NCBI GenBank assembly: GCA_910585635.1 | Contig: CAJUFE010000001.1 | Location: forward strand, 124,001-188,000 | DNA: 64,000 nt | From: an uncultured Lachnospiraceae bacterium | Lineage (GTDB): Bacteria > Bacillota > Clostridia > Lachnospirales > Lachnospiraceae | Direction of reading: 5' to 3' | Shown here: positions 1 to 8,700 of the stretch, in pieces | Numbering within the stretch: position 1 is the stretch's first letter | Layout of the letters: each line of letters starts with the position of its first letter | The notes under the pieces: generated by a model | Told to the model about the DNA's origin: nothing | Database searches by the model: none | Seen by the model: the letters and a program-made list of their open reading frames with translations, nothing else | Made by a program: the position numbers and the translations under genes

Positions 1-2
1 TG

Positions 3-785
3 ATCTCGTTGGTCCTGGGGATCATAGCCTATGGGACCCAGACCCGCTTTAACATAACCTTTAAGGCACTGAAGCCGAAGTTCAGCAAGATGAACCCCAT
101 AAGCGGCATCAAGCGGATGTTCGGCCTTAAGAAACTGATCGATGTGGCAAAAAACTTGATCAAGATCGCATTGCTGCTGGCTCTGCTCTATAACCTTTTA
201 AAAAAGGATCTGGTCCTGGTGGCCCGGATGATCGATATGCAGACCTTTGCCGCAGCGGGCCAGACCCTCCAGCTTGTGTTTGACCTGGTGGTAAGGGTCT
301 GCATCGCGTTCGCTGTGGTGGCTTTCTTCGATTATCTCTACCAGAGATGGGATTATGAGAACAATCTGAAGATGACCAAGCAGGAGGTCAAGGAAGAATT
401 TAAGAATACAGAAGGAAATCCGGAGATCAAAGGGCGTATCCGGCGTATCCAGCGGCAGATGGCCATGAGCCGGATGATGCAGAGCGTGCCGGAGGCCGAC
501 GTGATCATCCGAAACCCCACCCATTTCGCGGTGGCCCTAAAATACGACCCCGATAAGAACGGCGCGCCAGTGGTATTAGCAAAAGGGCAAGATCACCTGG
601 CCCTGCGCATCATCAAGGTAGGCCAGGAGAACGGCGTGTTCGTGCTGGAGGACCGGCCTTTAGCCAGAGCCCTCTATGCGTCCTGTGAGGTGGATCGGGA
701 GATCCCCGCAGAGTTCTACGGAGCCGTAGCGGAGATCCTGGTCTATATCTACAAGGCCAGCGGACGGGAGGATCTGTTCCGGTGA
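3..785 (+). CDS. flhB: Flagellar export protein FlhB, C-terminal part (5' end outside window)
   Basis: Substrate-specificity switch of the flagellar type III export gate. The reading frame is open at the left edge, so the N-terminal membrane segments are cut off by the window; no internal start is proposed. Visible are the end of the membrane domain with hydrophobic helices, a charged linker helix, and the cytoplasmic FlhB_C domain with the NPTH self-cleavage motif at bases 513-524. In this family the chain cleaves between Asn and Pro to switch export from rod/hook to filament proteins. flhA follows on the same strand after a 310-base gap. A second FlhB_C-like protein without NPTH lies at 25366-26100. 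Confidence 0.96.
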   Translation: MSLVLGIIAYGTQTRFNITFKALKPKFSKMNPISGIKRMFGLKKLIDVAKNLIKIALLLALLYNLLKKDLVLVARMIDMQTFAAAGQTLQLVFDLVVRVCIAFAVVAFFDYLYQRWDYENNLKMTKQEVKEEFKNTEGNPEIKGRIRRIQRQMAMSRMMQSVPEADVIIRNPTHFAVALKYDPDKNGAPVVLAKGQDHLALRIIKVGQENGVFVLEDRPLARALYASCEVDREIPAEFYGAVAEILVYIYKASGREDLFR

Positions 786-821
786 CGGTCCCGTCATTAT
801 CCACACCCACGCCATAAAGTA

Positions 822-956
822 GCTCCGGGAGGGTCCTGTCACAAAAGGAACCCCTGAAGAACGCCGGTCCTTGGCGAGGTCCCTCACGAGCCTAGTACCG
901 CTGCGTTCTTCCCGGAGCGAGAGCGCGGTGACGTTGTGACAGGACCCTCCCGGAGC
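822..956. repeat. Long perfect inverted repeat (23-bp arms) in the flhB-flhA gap
   Basis: Arms 822-844 and 934-956 are exact reverse complements over 23 bases. Inside, 856-868 pairs with 897-911 with a two-base bulge (GAAGAACGC/GCGTTCTTC, then CGGT/ACCG). The whole gap could fold into a long branched hairpin. There is no T-run after the right arm, so a simple terminator is unlikely, and I see no clear target duplication flanking it. It could be a small non-autonomous mobile element, an attenuator or an RNA-processing site. Confidence 0.75.
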
Positions 957-1046
957 GGACCCTTGGCCAACCGGTGAAAAGTAACACGATCGCCCATAAG
1001 CTATTGATAGTGGATAGTTCGATATATTGACATATATTTAAGATAG

Positions 1047-1077
1047 ATGGTCTGCCTGTCAGCGACCGGCAGACCAT
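1047..1077 (+). promoter_or_regulatory. Hairpin just upstream of flhA
   Basis: A 10-bp perfect stem (ATGGTCTGCC at 1047-1056, GGCAGACCAT at 1068-1077) with an 11-base loop ends 18 bases before the flhA start codon and is not followed by a T-run. It lies close to the translation start region, so it may affect flhA translation or mRNA processing; the role is inferred only from position. Confidence 0.45.
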
Positions 1078-1095
1078 GATGGATGGAGTCTTTGC

Positions 1096-3261
1096 ATGAA
1101 AAAGTTACTGAATTATTCCATAGTACTATTTGTACTGACCATTATCCTGCTGCTGATCATCCCGCTCCCGGTGGGGCTGGTGGATGTGGCGATCATCATC
1201 AATATGTCTCTCTCGATGATGATCCTGGTGATCACCATGACGATCAGGGAACCGCTGGAATTTTCCATATTCCCGTCATTGCTGCTGATCACCACCTTGT
1301 TCCGGCTGGGGATCAACGTATCCACCACCAGGAACATCTTATCCAACGGCGGCTCCTCGGGGCAGATCATCAAGGCGTTCGGTGACTTTGTGCTGCAGGG
1401 GAATGTGGTCGTCGGTCTGGTCATCTACCTGATCATCGTGTTGATGCAGTTCATCGTCATCACCAAAGGTGCAGAGCGTGTATCGGAGGTAGCGGCAAGG
1501 TTCACCCTGGACGCTATGCCCGGTAAGCAGATGGCGATCGACGCGGACTTGAACTCCGGCTTGATCAATGAGCAGGAGGCCAAGGTCCGCCGGGAGAAGA
1601 TCCAGAGAGAAGCCGACTTCTACGGCTCTATGGATGGTGCTACGAAGATCGTCAAGGGCGATTCCGTCATGTCCCTGATCACCTCCGCGATCAACCTGAT
1701 CGGCGGCGCGATCATCGGTATGGTCATGGGCGGCGCCAGCTTGGGCGAAGTGATGACCACATACTCCATCGCAACGGTGGGCGACGGCCTGGTAGGCCAG
1801 ATCCCGTCCCTGCTGATCTCCACGGCTACGGGGATGATCGTGACCAGAGCCGTGTCCGAGGGCAGCTTGAACGAAGATATCTCCAAGCAGTTCATGGCCC
1901 AGCCGATCGCGATCATGATCAGCGGTGTGGTGGTGGCTGTGCTGACGGTGATCCCGGGGATGCCGGTGATCCCGCTGATGGTCATCTCCGGCGGATTGAT
2001 CGGAGGAGGCTATTACCTTTCCAGAAGGCTCCAGGCCGAGCCGGCCCTGGCTACGGGCGGCGCTTTCGGCCCCACAGGCACCACCCTGCGCAATTTCTCC
2101 GGGGAGGAGCCGGGGGGGATGGAGCCTGGGATGGAGGAGGATGCCCAGGGGCCCAAGCCCTTGAGCGAGGAAGAATATTTCAAGGATGTGAACAATGTCT
2201 ATACCCTCCTTGCCGTGGAGGCCATCGAGATGGAATTTGGCTACAGCCTGATCCCTCTGGTGGATGAATCGGTAGGCGGCAGGCTGATCAATCGGATCAT
2301 CATCTTCAGACGGCAGTACGCGCAGGATATGGGCTTTGTGGTCCCCTCTATCCGTCTGCGGGACAGTTCCGGATTGAACACCAACCAATATTGTATCAAG
2401 ATCAAGGGCGAGGAGGTGGCCAAGGGCGAGATCCTGATCGATTATTACCTGGCCTTAGAGCCGGAGAACCCGGAGAAGGTGATCGACGGGATCGAGACCA
2501 TAGAGCCCGCCTACGGGATCCCCAGCCGCTGGATCAAGCCGGAGGACCGGGAGATGGCGGAGATCTATGGCTATACCGTGATCGACCCGCTGTCTGTGCT
2601 GGTCACCCATCTGTCCGAGGTGGTGAAGCAGCACGCCCACGAGCTGATCACCCGTCAGGAGGTCATCCATCTGGTGGAGAACGTCCGCAAGACCTCGCCG
2701 GAGCTGGTGGAGGAGGCATTCCCCAACCTGATCTCCTACAGCCTGTTCCAGAAGGTGCTCACCAGTCTGTTAAAGGAAGGTGTGCCCATCAAGGATATGG
2801 TGACGGTGATCGAGACCATGCTGGAGACGATCTCCGAGACGGGGCTCCCCGTCAAGGATGTGGACGGCATGATCGAAAACATCCGGACGGCCTTAAAAAG
2901 GACCATCACCCGTCTGTACTGCGAGGACGGCAGCATGAAGGTGATCACCTTAGACTCCGAGCTGGAGCGCACCATGGTAGGATGCTTGTCCAAGGGCGAG
3001 CGTGGCTATTACCTGGCCTTGAACCCCGACGTGCTGCAGAGCGTGATCAACCAGCTGACGGTCCAGCTAAAGAAGTTCAACAGTTTTTCCCAGACCCCGG
3101 TGGTCCTGACCTCACAGGTGATGCGCGTCCACTTTTACCGGCTGATCGACCAGTTCTATCCCAACGTCCGGGTCTTGTCCTTTAACGAGATCTCCAATAA
3201 CGTGCAGATCCAGTCGATCGGCAGCCTGACTTTGGAGAACACGGGGAGGAAACGGGCCTGA
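1096..3261 (+). CDS. flhA: Flagellar biosynthesis protein FlhA
   Basis: FHIPEP-family core of the flagellar export gate in the membrane. The 721-residue protein is slightly longer than the usual 680-700. It has an N-terminal half of about eight hydrophobic segments, the conserved cytoplasmic loop with LDAMPGKQMAIDADLNSG, and a C-terminal export-chaperone and substrate-docking domain from about residue 370. The linker between them is rich in Gly, Glu and Pro (about 320-360). ATG at 1096 follows a GGATGGAG-like site. Unlike many Gram-positive operons, neither flhF nor flhG follows; the next gene is the sigma factor, beyond a tandem-repeat array. Confidence 0.97.
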   Translation: MKKLLNYSIVLFVLTIILLLIIPLPVGLVDVAIIINMSLSMMILVITMTIREPLEFSIFPSLLLITTLFRLGINVSTTRNILSNGGSSGQIIKAFGDFVLQGNVVVGLVIYLIIVLMQFIVITKGAERVSEVAARFTLDAMPGKQMAIDADLNSGLINEQEAKVRREKIQREADFYGSMDGATKIVKGDSVMSLITSAINLIGGAIIGMVMGGASLGEVMTTYSIATVGDGLVGQIPSLLISTATGMIVTRAVSEGSLNEDISKQFMAQPIAIMISGVVVAVLTVIPGMPVIPLMVISGGLIGGGYYLSRRLQAEPALATGGAFGPTGTTLRNFSGEEPGGMEPGMEEDAQGPKPLSEEEYFKDVNNVYTLLAVEAIEMEFGYSLIPLVDESVGGRLINRIIIFRRQYAQDMGFVVPSIRLRDSSGLNTNQYCIKIKGEEVAKGEILIDYYLALEPENPEKVIDGIETIEPAYGIPSRWIKPEDREMAEIYGYTVIDPLSVLVTHLSEVVKQHAHELITRQEVIHLVENVRKTSPELVEEAFPNLISYSLFQKVLTSLLKEGVPIKDMVTVIETMLETISETGLPVKDVDGMIENIRTALKRTITRLYCEDGSMKVITLDSELERTMVGCLSKGERGYYLALNPDVLQSVINQLTVQLKKFNSFSQTPVVLTSQVMRVHFYRLIDQFYPNVRVLSFNEISNNVQIQSIGSLTLENTGRKRA

Positions 3262-3263
3262 GC

Positions 3264-3476
3264 ATGAGGCTCAACGGACGCAGCCCGTCCGTGCCGGGCA
3301 TGGGGCTCAACGGACGCAGCCCGGCCGTGCCAGGCATGGGCTCAACGGACGCAGCCCGGCCGTGCCAGGCATGGGCTCAACGGACGCAGCCTGGCTGTGC
3401 CGGGTATGAGGGCCAACGGACGCAGTCCGGCCGTGCCGGACATGGGGCTCAACGGACGCAGCCCGGATGTGTCAGG
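3264..3476 (+). repeat. Six-unit tandem repeat (35/36 bp) between flhA and the sigma-28 gene
   Basis: Six contiguous units share the core CTCAACGGACGCAGCCCGG and begin at about 3264, 3300, 3336, 3371, 3406 and 3442. Lengths alternate between 36 and 35 bases, so no reading frame is kept through the array. A 71-codon open frame crosses it (ATG 3264), but the frame-breaking unit lengths and the compositional bias argue against a protein. The array fills most of the gap between flhA and the sigma factor start at 3598. Confidence 0.85.
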
Positions 3477-3597
3477 TAAGGGGATGTGAGCTGCAGGACT
3501 GTGTGACATGACGCAGGGGCAGGTCAGCGGCGTCACCCAGGATAGCAGGACTGAGCTGTATCATGCAAGATACAGGAAGAGAGAGAAGGGAGGGCAG

Positions 3598-4368
3598 ATG
3601 GTGCAGTACGATCACTTGGAAGAAAAGACGAACGAAGAGCTTTTGGAGATGTACCGTCTGGAAGGGAAGCTGGAGGTCAAGCAGGCTCTCACGCTCCGTT
3701 ATCTCTATATCGTGAAGACGATCGCGCTGCAGATGCGCAATATCTACGCAGGCTCCCTTCAGATGGAGGATATCATCAATGAAGGTGTGATCGCGATCAT
3801 GAAAAGTATTGACAGATACGATCCTGAGCGAGATAATAAATTCGAGACTTTTGTGTCAAGGCGCATCCGGGGGATGATCATCGACCTGGTGCGCAAGAAT
3901 GACTGGATGCCCCGGGATTTCCGCAAGCAGGCGAAGGCGCTGGAGGAGACCCAGATCGCCTTAGGCCGTTCCTTAGGCCGCCCGCCCACCGATGAGGAGA
4001 TCGCGGGAGCCCTGGATCTGGATATCCGGAAGTATCGGAAGATCCAGCGGATGAGCGTGATGATGAACGTGCTCTCGCTGGATATGATCACCGATGACGA
4101 GGGGGAGCACCAGTCTATGCAGCTCTCCAGCGGGGACTTAGATTCTCAGCCGGAGAAAGCTTTTCTGCGGGGCGAATCCCGGCAGATGCTGGCGGCGGCG
4201 GTGGAGACTTTGAAGGAGAAGGAGAAGGTTGTGATCTCCCTCTACTATGTGGAGGAGCTGAACATGGGCCAGATCGCCCAGATCCTGGGTGTCAGCGAGC
4301 CCCGCATCTCCCAGATCCACAGTGCCGCTATACGGAAACTGAAGGCTTACATGAGTACATATATGTAA
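3598..4368 (+). CDS. fliA: RNA polymerase sigma factor for flagellar genes (sigma-28/SigD/FliA family)
   Basis: Directs RNA polymerase to late flagellar and motility promoters and is held by FlgM. Region 2 is visible at about residues 22-100 (DIINEGVIAIMKSIDRYDP, then the FETFVSRRIRGMIIDLVR stretch). Region 3 follows (RPPTDEEIAGALDL), and region 4 with a helix-turn-helix ends the protein (ILGVSEPRISQIHSAAIRKL). The open frame extends upstream to 3508, but ATG at 3598 has a GGGAGGG site and starts where family members start, giving 256 residues. flgM is at 23123-23422, far away on the other strand. Confidence 0.93.
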   Translation: MVQYDHLEEKTNEELLEMYRLEGKLEVKQALTLRYLYIVKTIALQMRNIYAGSLQMEDIINEGVIAIMKSIDRYDPERDNKFETFVSRRIRGMIIDLVRKNDWMPRDFRKQAKALEETQIALGRSLGRPPTDEEIAGALDLDIRKYRKIQRMSVMMNVLSLDMITDDEGEHQSMQLSSGDLDSQPEKAFLRGESRQMLAAAVETLKEKEKVVISLYYVEELNMGQIAQILGVSEPRISQIHSAAIRKLKAYMSTYM

Positions 4369-4382
4369 AGGAGGAGGTCAGG

Positions 4383-5189
4383 ATGTATCAGGGATTTTAC
4401 AATCTGACATCGGGCATGCTCACGCAGACCAGAAATCTGAATGTGATCAGTAATAACATGGTCAATATCCAGACCGCAGGCTACAAGCGGGATAAGATGG
4501 TCAGCACCACGTTCCAGGAAGAGATGCTCTATCGTACAGGAAAGCGCTATAAAGATAACAAAGAGCCCATGGCCACTACGTCAAAGATCCGGACCGCAGA
4601 CAGGACATATGTCAATTATGAACAGGGGAGTTTTGATGTCACGGACGGGATCTATGATTTCGCGTTAGGCGGCGAGGGCTTTTTCTGCATCGATACGCCC
4701 ACAGGGGTCCGCTATACCCGCAACGGCTCCTTCAGTGTGGACGACGAGGGCTATCTGACCCTCAACGGCATGGGCCGCGTCCAGGGCGTGGGCGGCCAGC
4801 CGATCCGGATCGATAATGAGGACTTCACGGTGGATAAGCTGGGCAATATCCGCGTGGTGGACCGTCCTTCAGGGGATGATGAAGACTACGGCGGCGGTGA
4901 CGAGGAAGAGAGCAATGTCCGCCAGCTGGGTACCCTGCGTGTGGTGGATTTTGCCGACTATGAACAGCTGCATAAGGAAGACTACGGGATGTTCTCTACG
5001 GCCCAGGCGCCTCAGGAGGTGGAGCAGCCATCGATCCTGTGGGGTACCTTGGAAAAGTCCAATGTGGATATGGTAGAAGAGATGACCAACATGATCACCT
5101 CCCAGAGGGCCTTACAGAGTGCGGCCCAGGTGCTCAAGATGTATGACCAGGTCATGAGCAAGGCCGTGACGGATGTAGGGAGGCTGTAA
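4383..5189 (+). CDS. Flagellar rod/hook-basal body protein, FlgF/FlgG family (first of two)
   Basis: Axial protein of the distal rod or basal body, exported by the type III system. The N-terminal signature (SNNMVNIQTAGYK, about residues 24-36) and the C-terminal rod-type helix (SNVDMVEEMTNMITSQRA) are both present. Near residue 160-180 there is an acidic, Gly-rich insertion (GDDEDYGGGDEEE). AGGAGG lies just before ATG 4383, 14 bases after the sigma gene. Comparable to Bacillus FlhO/FlhP; which of the two copies is the functional FlgF or FlgG cannot be fixed by eye. Confidence 0.88.
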   Translation: MYQGFYNLTSGMLTQTRNLNVISNNMVNIQTAGYKRDKMVSTTFQEEMLYRTGKRYKDNKEPMATTSKIRTADRTYVNYEQGSFDVTDGIYDFALGGEGFFCIDTPTGVRYTRNGSFSVDDEGYLTLNGMGRVQGVGGQPIRIDNEDFTVDKLGNIRVVDRPSGDDEDYGGGDEEESNVRQLGTLRVVDFADYEQLHKEDYGMFSTAQAPQEVEQPSILWGTLEKSNVDMVEEMTNMITSQRALQSAAQVLKMYDQVMSKAVTDVGRL

Positions 5190-5271
5190 AGTATAGTAGA
5201 AGAGCGCTGAGAAGGGAGCCCTCCCAAAAGAGGAGGGACCAGGAAGATCGCCAAAAGGGAGCGCCGAGAGA

Positions 5272-5380
5272 AGGGCGGACCTGCAAAGGGACCCAGAAAA
5301 AGGGCGGACCTGCAAAGGGAGCCGGAAGAGGGGTGGACCTGCAAAGGGGCCCCAAAAGAAAGGCGGACCCAAAGAGGCGG
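5272..5380 (+). repeat. 29/30-bp tandem repeat between the two rod-protein genes
   Basis: Units start at about 5272, 5301, 5330 and 5360 with the shared core GGGCGGACCTGCAAAGGGA, decaying in the last copy. A small hairpin (CCCTCC 5219-5224 with GGAGGG 5232-5237) lies upstream. The 217-base gap holds no credible gene on either strand. This is a second purine-rich minisatellite inside the same operon, different in sequence from the one after flhA. Confidence 0.8.
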
Positions 5381-5406
5381 ATCTAAGATAGCGCGAGGAG
5401 GATGGG

Positions 5407-6222
5407 ATGTATCAGTCATTTTACACAGGCGCTTTAGGCGCCGGGACCTGTATGGCGAAGATGAGTGTGATCTCCAACAATATCGCCAATGTGAACAACT
5501 ACGGATTTAAGCCTAAGACGGCCGCCTTTACCGATCTGATCCAGTTCAATCTGAACGACTCGGAGACCGCGGTGACCGAGCTGCAGTCGGGGGACGGCGT
5601 GCGGATGCAGAGGACCTACAGCAGCTATAATGTGGATGCCTTCCACACCACGAACCAGCCTCTGGATTTTGCTATCGCGGAGGATAATGCCTTTTTCATG
5701 GTGCGTGATCCGGCCACAAACCAGATCACCTACACCAGGAGCGGCCATTTCCACCGGGGCGAGTTAGGGGAGACCGGAGATGACGAGGAAGGCGGGAGCT
5801 TCTATCTGCTGACCGACGGCGGGAAGCTGGTCTTGGACCAGAACGGACAGCCCTTAAAGGCGGATACCCCGGATATCCAGCGCATCATCGAGATGATGCA
5901 GGAGGACTATGAGCCGGAGGAGGTGGACGAAGAGGAGGATGAGGAGGAGGACGAGGATGCCCCGAAGCTGAGCGTGTACACCTTTTCCAATCCCAGCCGT
6001 CTGTTAAGTGTAGGCGATAATGAGTTTGAAGCTCCGGAGGATATGCAGCCGATCCTGATCGAGAACGGCAATATCGTTCCCGGTGTATTGGAGGCCTCCG
6101 GCACGGATCTTGGCAAGGAGCTGGTCCGGATGATCGAATGTCAGCGTGCCTATTCCTATGCATTGAAGATGGTGGTCACGGCAGACGAGGTCGAGAGTAC
6201 CATAAATGGATTGAGAGGCTGA
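5407..6222 (+). CDS. flgG: Flagellar rod/hook-basal body protein, FlgG family (second copy)
   Basis: Rod-type axial protein of 271 residues. N-terminal signature SNNIANVNNYGFKP (about 23-36) and C-terminal ELVRMIECQRAY with TADEVESTINGLR match FlgG-type rod proteins. A strongly acidic run of Glu/Asp (about residues 175-192) sits just before the last domain, echoing the acidic insertion in the preceding paralogue. GAGGAGG precedes ATG 5407. The pair probably forms consecutive segments of the distal rod. Confidence 0.88.
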   Translation: MYQSFYTGALGAGTCMAKMSVISNNIANVNNYGFKPKTAAFTDLIQFNLNDSETAVTELQSGDGVRMQRTYSSYNVDAFHTTNQPLDFAIAEDNAFFMVRDPATNQITYTRSGHFHRGELGETGDDEEGGSFYLLTDGGKLVLDQNGQPLKADTPDIQRIIEMMQEDYEPEEVDEEEDEEEDEDAPKLSVYTFSNPSRLLSVGDNEFEAPEDMQPILIENGNIVPGVLEASGTDLGKELVRMIECQRAYSYALKMVVTADEVESTINGLRG

Positions 6223-6269
6223 TAAGGACCCCTTTTGCGGCGTTCGATGAGAGAATGTGAGGATAGAAG

Positions 6270-6896
6270 ATGGCCAAGAGATTGACAAGTTATGAAGACA
6301 TGAACCTTCTGGAGCTGGATGTGATGAAGGAGATCAGCAGCATCGGTACCAGCCATGCGGCTACGGCTCTTTCCAAGCTCCTCCAGAAGGAGGTGCGGAT
6401 CAGCATCCCGGATGTGAGCATCCTGGGGTTTGACGAGACCGTGTCCCGGATGGGGGAGATCGAGGAGCTGGTGGCCGCTACCCTGGTCCAGATGTCCAAT
6501 GAAGTGAGCGGACTGATGCTGTTCATCTTTAAGCTGGACCTGGCTAATGCCATCCTGGGCAAATTGATCGACCAGCGCTATGCATCCTTTGAGGATATGG
6601 ATGAGATGGCCTATTCGGCCCTGGAGGAGATCGGCAACATCATCATCTGCTCCTATGTGAACGCCTTCACCCAGCTGGTAGGCGTAGAGATCGATCTGTC
6701 CGTCCCCAGCTCCACGGTGAACATGCTGGGCGGGATCCTGACGGTCCCCATGGCAGAGTATGGATATGAGACAGACAAACTGATGTATATCAACGCAGAA
6801 TTCATCATGGATGGTGAGAAGCTGTCCGACGGGCTGTTGATGCTCCCTGACATAGGGTCCCTCAACAGTATCTTAGAGAAACTAGGTGTTTCATAA
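6270..6896 (+). CDS. cheC: Chemotaxis phosphatase, CheC family
   Basis: CheC proteins dephosphorylate CheY-P and bind CheD to regulate adaptation. Two pseudo-symmetric halves are visible. In the second, the active motif is intact (E120-I-G-N123, followed by SVP). In the first, the helix is conserved (EISSIGTSHAATALS) but the Asn expected at position 24 is Ser, so this site is probably inactive. Length 208 is typical. The stop overlaps the ATG of cheD by one base (TAATG), so translation is probably coupled, which fits the CheC-CheD complex. Confidence 0.92.
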   Translation: MAKRLTSYEDMNLLELDVMKEISSIGTSHAATALSKLLQKEVRISIPDVSILGFDETVSRMGEIEELVAATLVQMSNEVSGLMLFIFKLDLANAILGKLIDQRYASFEDMDEMAYSALEEIGNIIICSYVNAFTQLVGVEIDLSVPSSTVNMLGGILTVPMAEYGYETDKLMYINAEFIMDGEKLSDGLLMLPDIGSLNSILEKLGVS

Positions 6897-7381
6897 TGGC
6901 AAGTGCATCTTTAAAGGTAGGTATCGGCGATATGAAATTTGCCAGGGGGGATAGTGAGATCATCACGTATGCCCTTGGCTCATGTATCGGGATCACATTT
7001 TACGATCCTGCTATCAAGCTGGGCGCCCTCCTGCACATCATGCTCCCTGTAAGGACCGATCCGAAGGATCCTAAGGTCTTTAAGTATGCGGATGCGGGTA
7101 TCAAAGAGACGGTCCGGAAGCTTACCGCTTTCGGCATGGTAAAGAGCCGGACCATCGTGAAGATCGCAGGCGGCGCTAAGATGTTCGAGATGAAAGGGAG
7201 CGCGGATTTCGGGAATATCGGCCAGCGGAACGCGGCCATGGTCAAGAAGATCCTGGCCGAGGAAAGACTGCGCATCTCGGCTGAAGATACAGGCGGTGCT
7301 TACGCCAGGACGATGCTGATCAACGTGGCTAATGGCGACGTCGTGATCCGTACGGTAGGGAAACCAGAAAAGCATCTGTAG
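6896..7381 (+). CDS. cheD: Chemoreceptor glutamine deamidase CheD
   Basis: Deamidates Gln residues in chemoreceptors and stimulates CheC. The catalytic Cys30 in ALGSC and His47 in LLHIMLP are present, and the spacing matches the family. 161 residues, full length. It starts inside the cheC stop codon. The downstream 228-base gap before cheV contains a short hairpin (CTGTAC 7478-7483 with GTACAG 7487-7492) and a doubtful 76-codon frame. Confidence 0.95.
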   Translation: MASASLKVGIGDMKFARGDSEIITYALGSCIGITFYDPAIKLGALLHIMLPVRTDPKDPKVFKYADAGIKETVRKLTAFGMVKSRTIVKIAGGAKMFEMKGSADFGNIGQRNAAMVKKILAEERLRISAEDTGGAYARTMLINVANGDVVIRTVGKPEKHL

Positions 7382-7392
7382 GGCGGGGCATC

Positions 7393-7623
7393 ATGCTGCC
7401 GGGGCATCTGGGGGGATATGAGGTCCAGAAAGCGGATGTGTATCTTGTAGAGTCACAGGCTGTTGAAGGGGCATGTCCTGTACGATGTACAGAGAGTGAT
7501 CAAGTGGTCGCGTATCAGACAGGCCGCAGGCTGCAGATAGATCGCGAGAGGGAGTCCAGGGTATCCGGATATCCGCGCGAGGAGAGAAGAGAGAGGGAGA
7601 GGAGAGAGCATGAAAGTGGATAA
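7393..7623 (+). CDS. Doubtful small ORF between cheD and cheV
   Basis: 76 codons starting at ATG 7393 after GGGCGGGG, 11 bases past the cheD stop, and running 14 bases into cheV. The predicted product is charged, with an Arg/Glu-rich C-terminus, and resembles nothing I recognise. It may be a chance frame in a GC-rich spacer, because the Arg/Glu tail simply reflects the purine-rich ribosome-site region of cheV. Confidence 0.2.
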   Translation: MLPGHLGGYEVQKADVYLVESQAVEGACPVRCTESDQVVAYQTGRRLQIDRERESRVSGYPREERRERERREHESG

Positions 7624-8557
7624 AGAGAAAGAGGGGATCCTCCTTGAATCGGGAACAAATGAGATCGAGATCATGAAGTTCACGATCCAGGGAGAATTCT
7701 ATGGGATCAACGTAGCGAAGGTCAAGGAGATCATGATGGCCGCAAAGGTCAAGGCTATGCCACATGCTCATCCGGCAGTCGAAGGGATCTTCAAACCCCG
7801 CGATACCCTGATCACGGTCATCGACTTAGGCTATTATCTGACAAATGAGTATCTGGAGCATGGAGGCAGGGATCTGTTCATCGTCACCAACTTTAATAAG
7901 ATGACGGTGGCCTTCCGTGTACAGAGCATCGAGGGCATCAGCCGTATCTCCTGGAAGGACATCCATAAGCCCGATAAGACCCTGACCCATGGGGAGGAGG
8001 GCGTAGCCACCGGGATCGCCCAGTGTGCAGGCGAGCTGGTCACGATCCTGGACTTCGAGGCGATCGTGGCAGAGATCGCGCCGGAGACCAGCATCCAGAT
8101 GTCCGAGGTAGAGCAGCTGGGCGATCGTTCTCTCTGCAACGATCCGCTGGTGATCGCAGAGGACTCCATCCTCCTGCAGAAGATGATCAATGACGCGCTG
8201 GAGAGAGCGGGCTTTACCAACATCAAGAACTTTAATAATGGCCAGGAGGCCTGGGACTACCTGAAAGCGATCCATCAGGATTCCGACCTCTATGACAAAG
8301 TGAACCTGGTCGTCACGGATATCGAGATGCCGGTGATGGACGGCCACCGCCTGACCAAGCTGGTCAAGGACGATCCCAGGCTCAAGAATATCCCGGTGGT
8401 CATCTTCTCCTCGCTGATCAACGAGCAGATGCGCATCAAAGGCGAATCTCTGGGCGCGGATGAACAGCTGACCAAGCCGGAGATCGGCAATCTGGTCCAT
8501 GTGATCGACACGCTCCTGAGCCGGTTCCATGCGAAGGTCGATGGGATCGAAGGGTAG
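7610..8557 (+). CDS. cheV: Chemotaxis coupling protein CheV (CheW + receiver)
   Basis: Couples receptors to CheA and is itself phosphorylated. The CheW-like domain spans about residues 20-160. The receiver domain (about 178-310) has the acidic pocket E184-D185 and phosphoacceptor D237 in VVTDIEMPVMDG. 315 residues, normal length. ATG 7610 follows GGAGAGGAGAG. The gene closes the fla/che block; an intrinsic terminator follows directly. Confidence 0.95.
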   Translation: MKVDKEKEGILLESGTNEIEIMKFTIQGEFYGINVAKVKEIMMAAKVKAMPHAHPAVEGIFKPRDTLITVIDLGYYLTNEYLEHGGRDLFIVTNFNKMTVAFRVQSIEGISRISWKDIHKPDKTLTHGEEGVATGIAQCAGELVTILDFEAIVAEIAPETSIQMSEVEQLGDRSLCNDPLVIAEDSILLQKMINDALERAGFTNIKNFNNGQEAWDYLKAIHQDSDLYDKVNLVVTDIEMPVMDGHRLTKLVKDDPRLKNIPVVIFSSLINEQMRIKGESLGADEQLTKPEIGNLVHVIDTLLSRFHAKVDGIEG

Positions 8558-8563
8558 ATTGAT

Positions 8564-8590
8564 ACCCCGCTGCTTGCAGCGGGGTCTTTG
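8564..8590 (+). terminator. Intrinsic terminator after cheV
   Basis: Perfect stem ACCCCGCTGC (8564-8573) with GCAGCGGGGT (8576-8585), then CTTTG. The T-tract is short, but position and stem strength fit the end of the chemotaxis operon. The right arm and what follows (GCAGCGGGGTCTTTGATC) recur in altered order at 30145-30162. Confidence 0.75.
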
Positions 8591-8607
8591 ATCTTGTGAG
8601 CGATCAG

Positions 8608-8649
8608 CCTGCTCTGCATGTCTTCGGCGAAGTGCCAGCTTGCAGCGGG
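8608..8649 (+). repeat. Dispersed repeat, copy A
   Basis: The stretch CCTGCTCTGCA..CTTCGG.GAAGTGCC...TTGCAGCGGG at 8608-8649 recurs at 30110-30152. Both copies are in intergenic DNA just before genes of the envelope/flagellum group. Confidence 0.7.
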
Positions 8650-8700
8650 AGGGATCAGCTTGCGCGATGGGATGTGCACAGAAGGGAAGGAGAGAAAGCT

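Noticed and set aside
1339..2388. 349-codon minus-strand open frame inside flhA
   Set aside because: Antisense to conserved flhA codons, His/Asp/Arg-rich composition typical of shadow frames, no ribosome site.
2391..3185. 264-codon plus-strand frame within flhA
   Set aside because: Alternative frame of a well-conserved gene; Arg/Gly/Asp-biased product with no recognisable domain.
3264..3476. Possible CRISPR array in the six-unit repeat after flhA
   Set aside because: Units are contiguous, with no unique spacers between them, and no cas gene is present.
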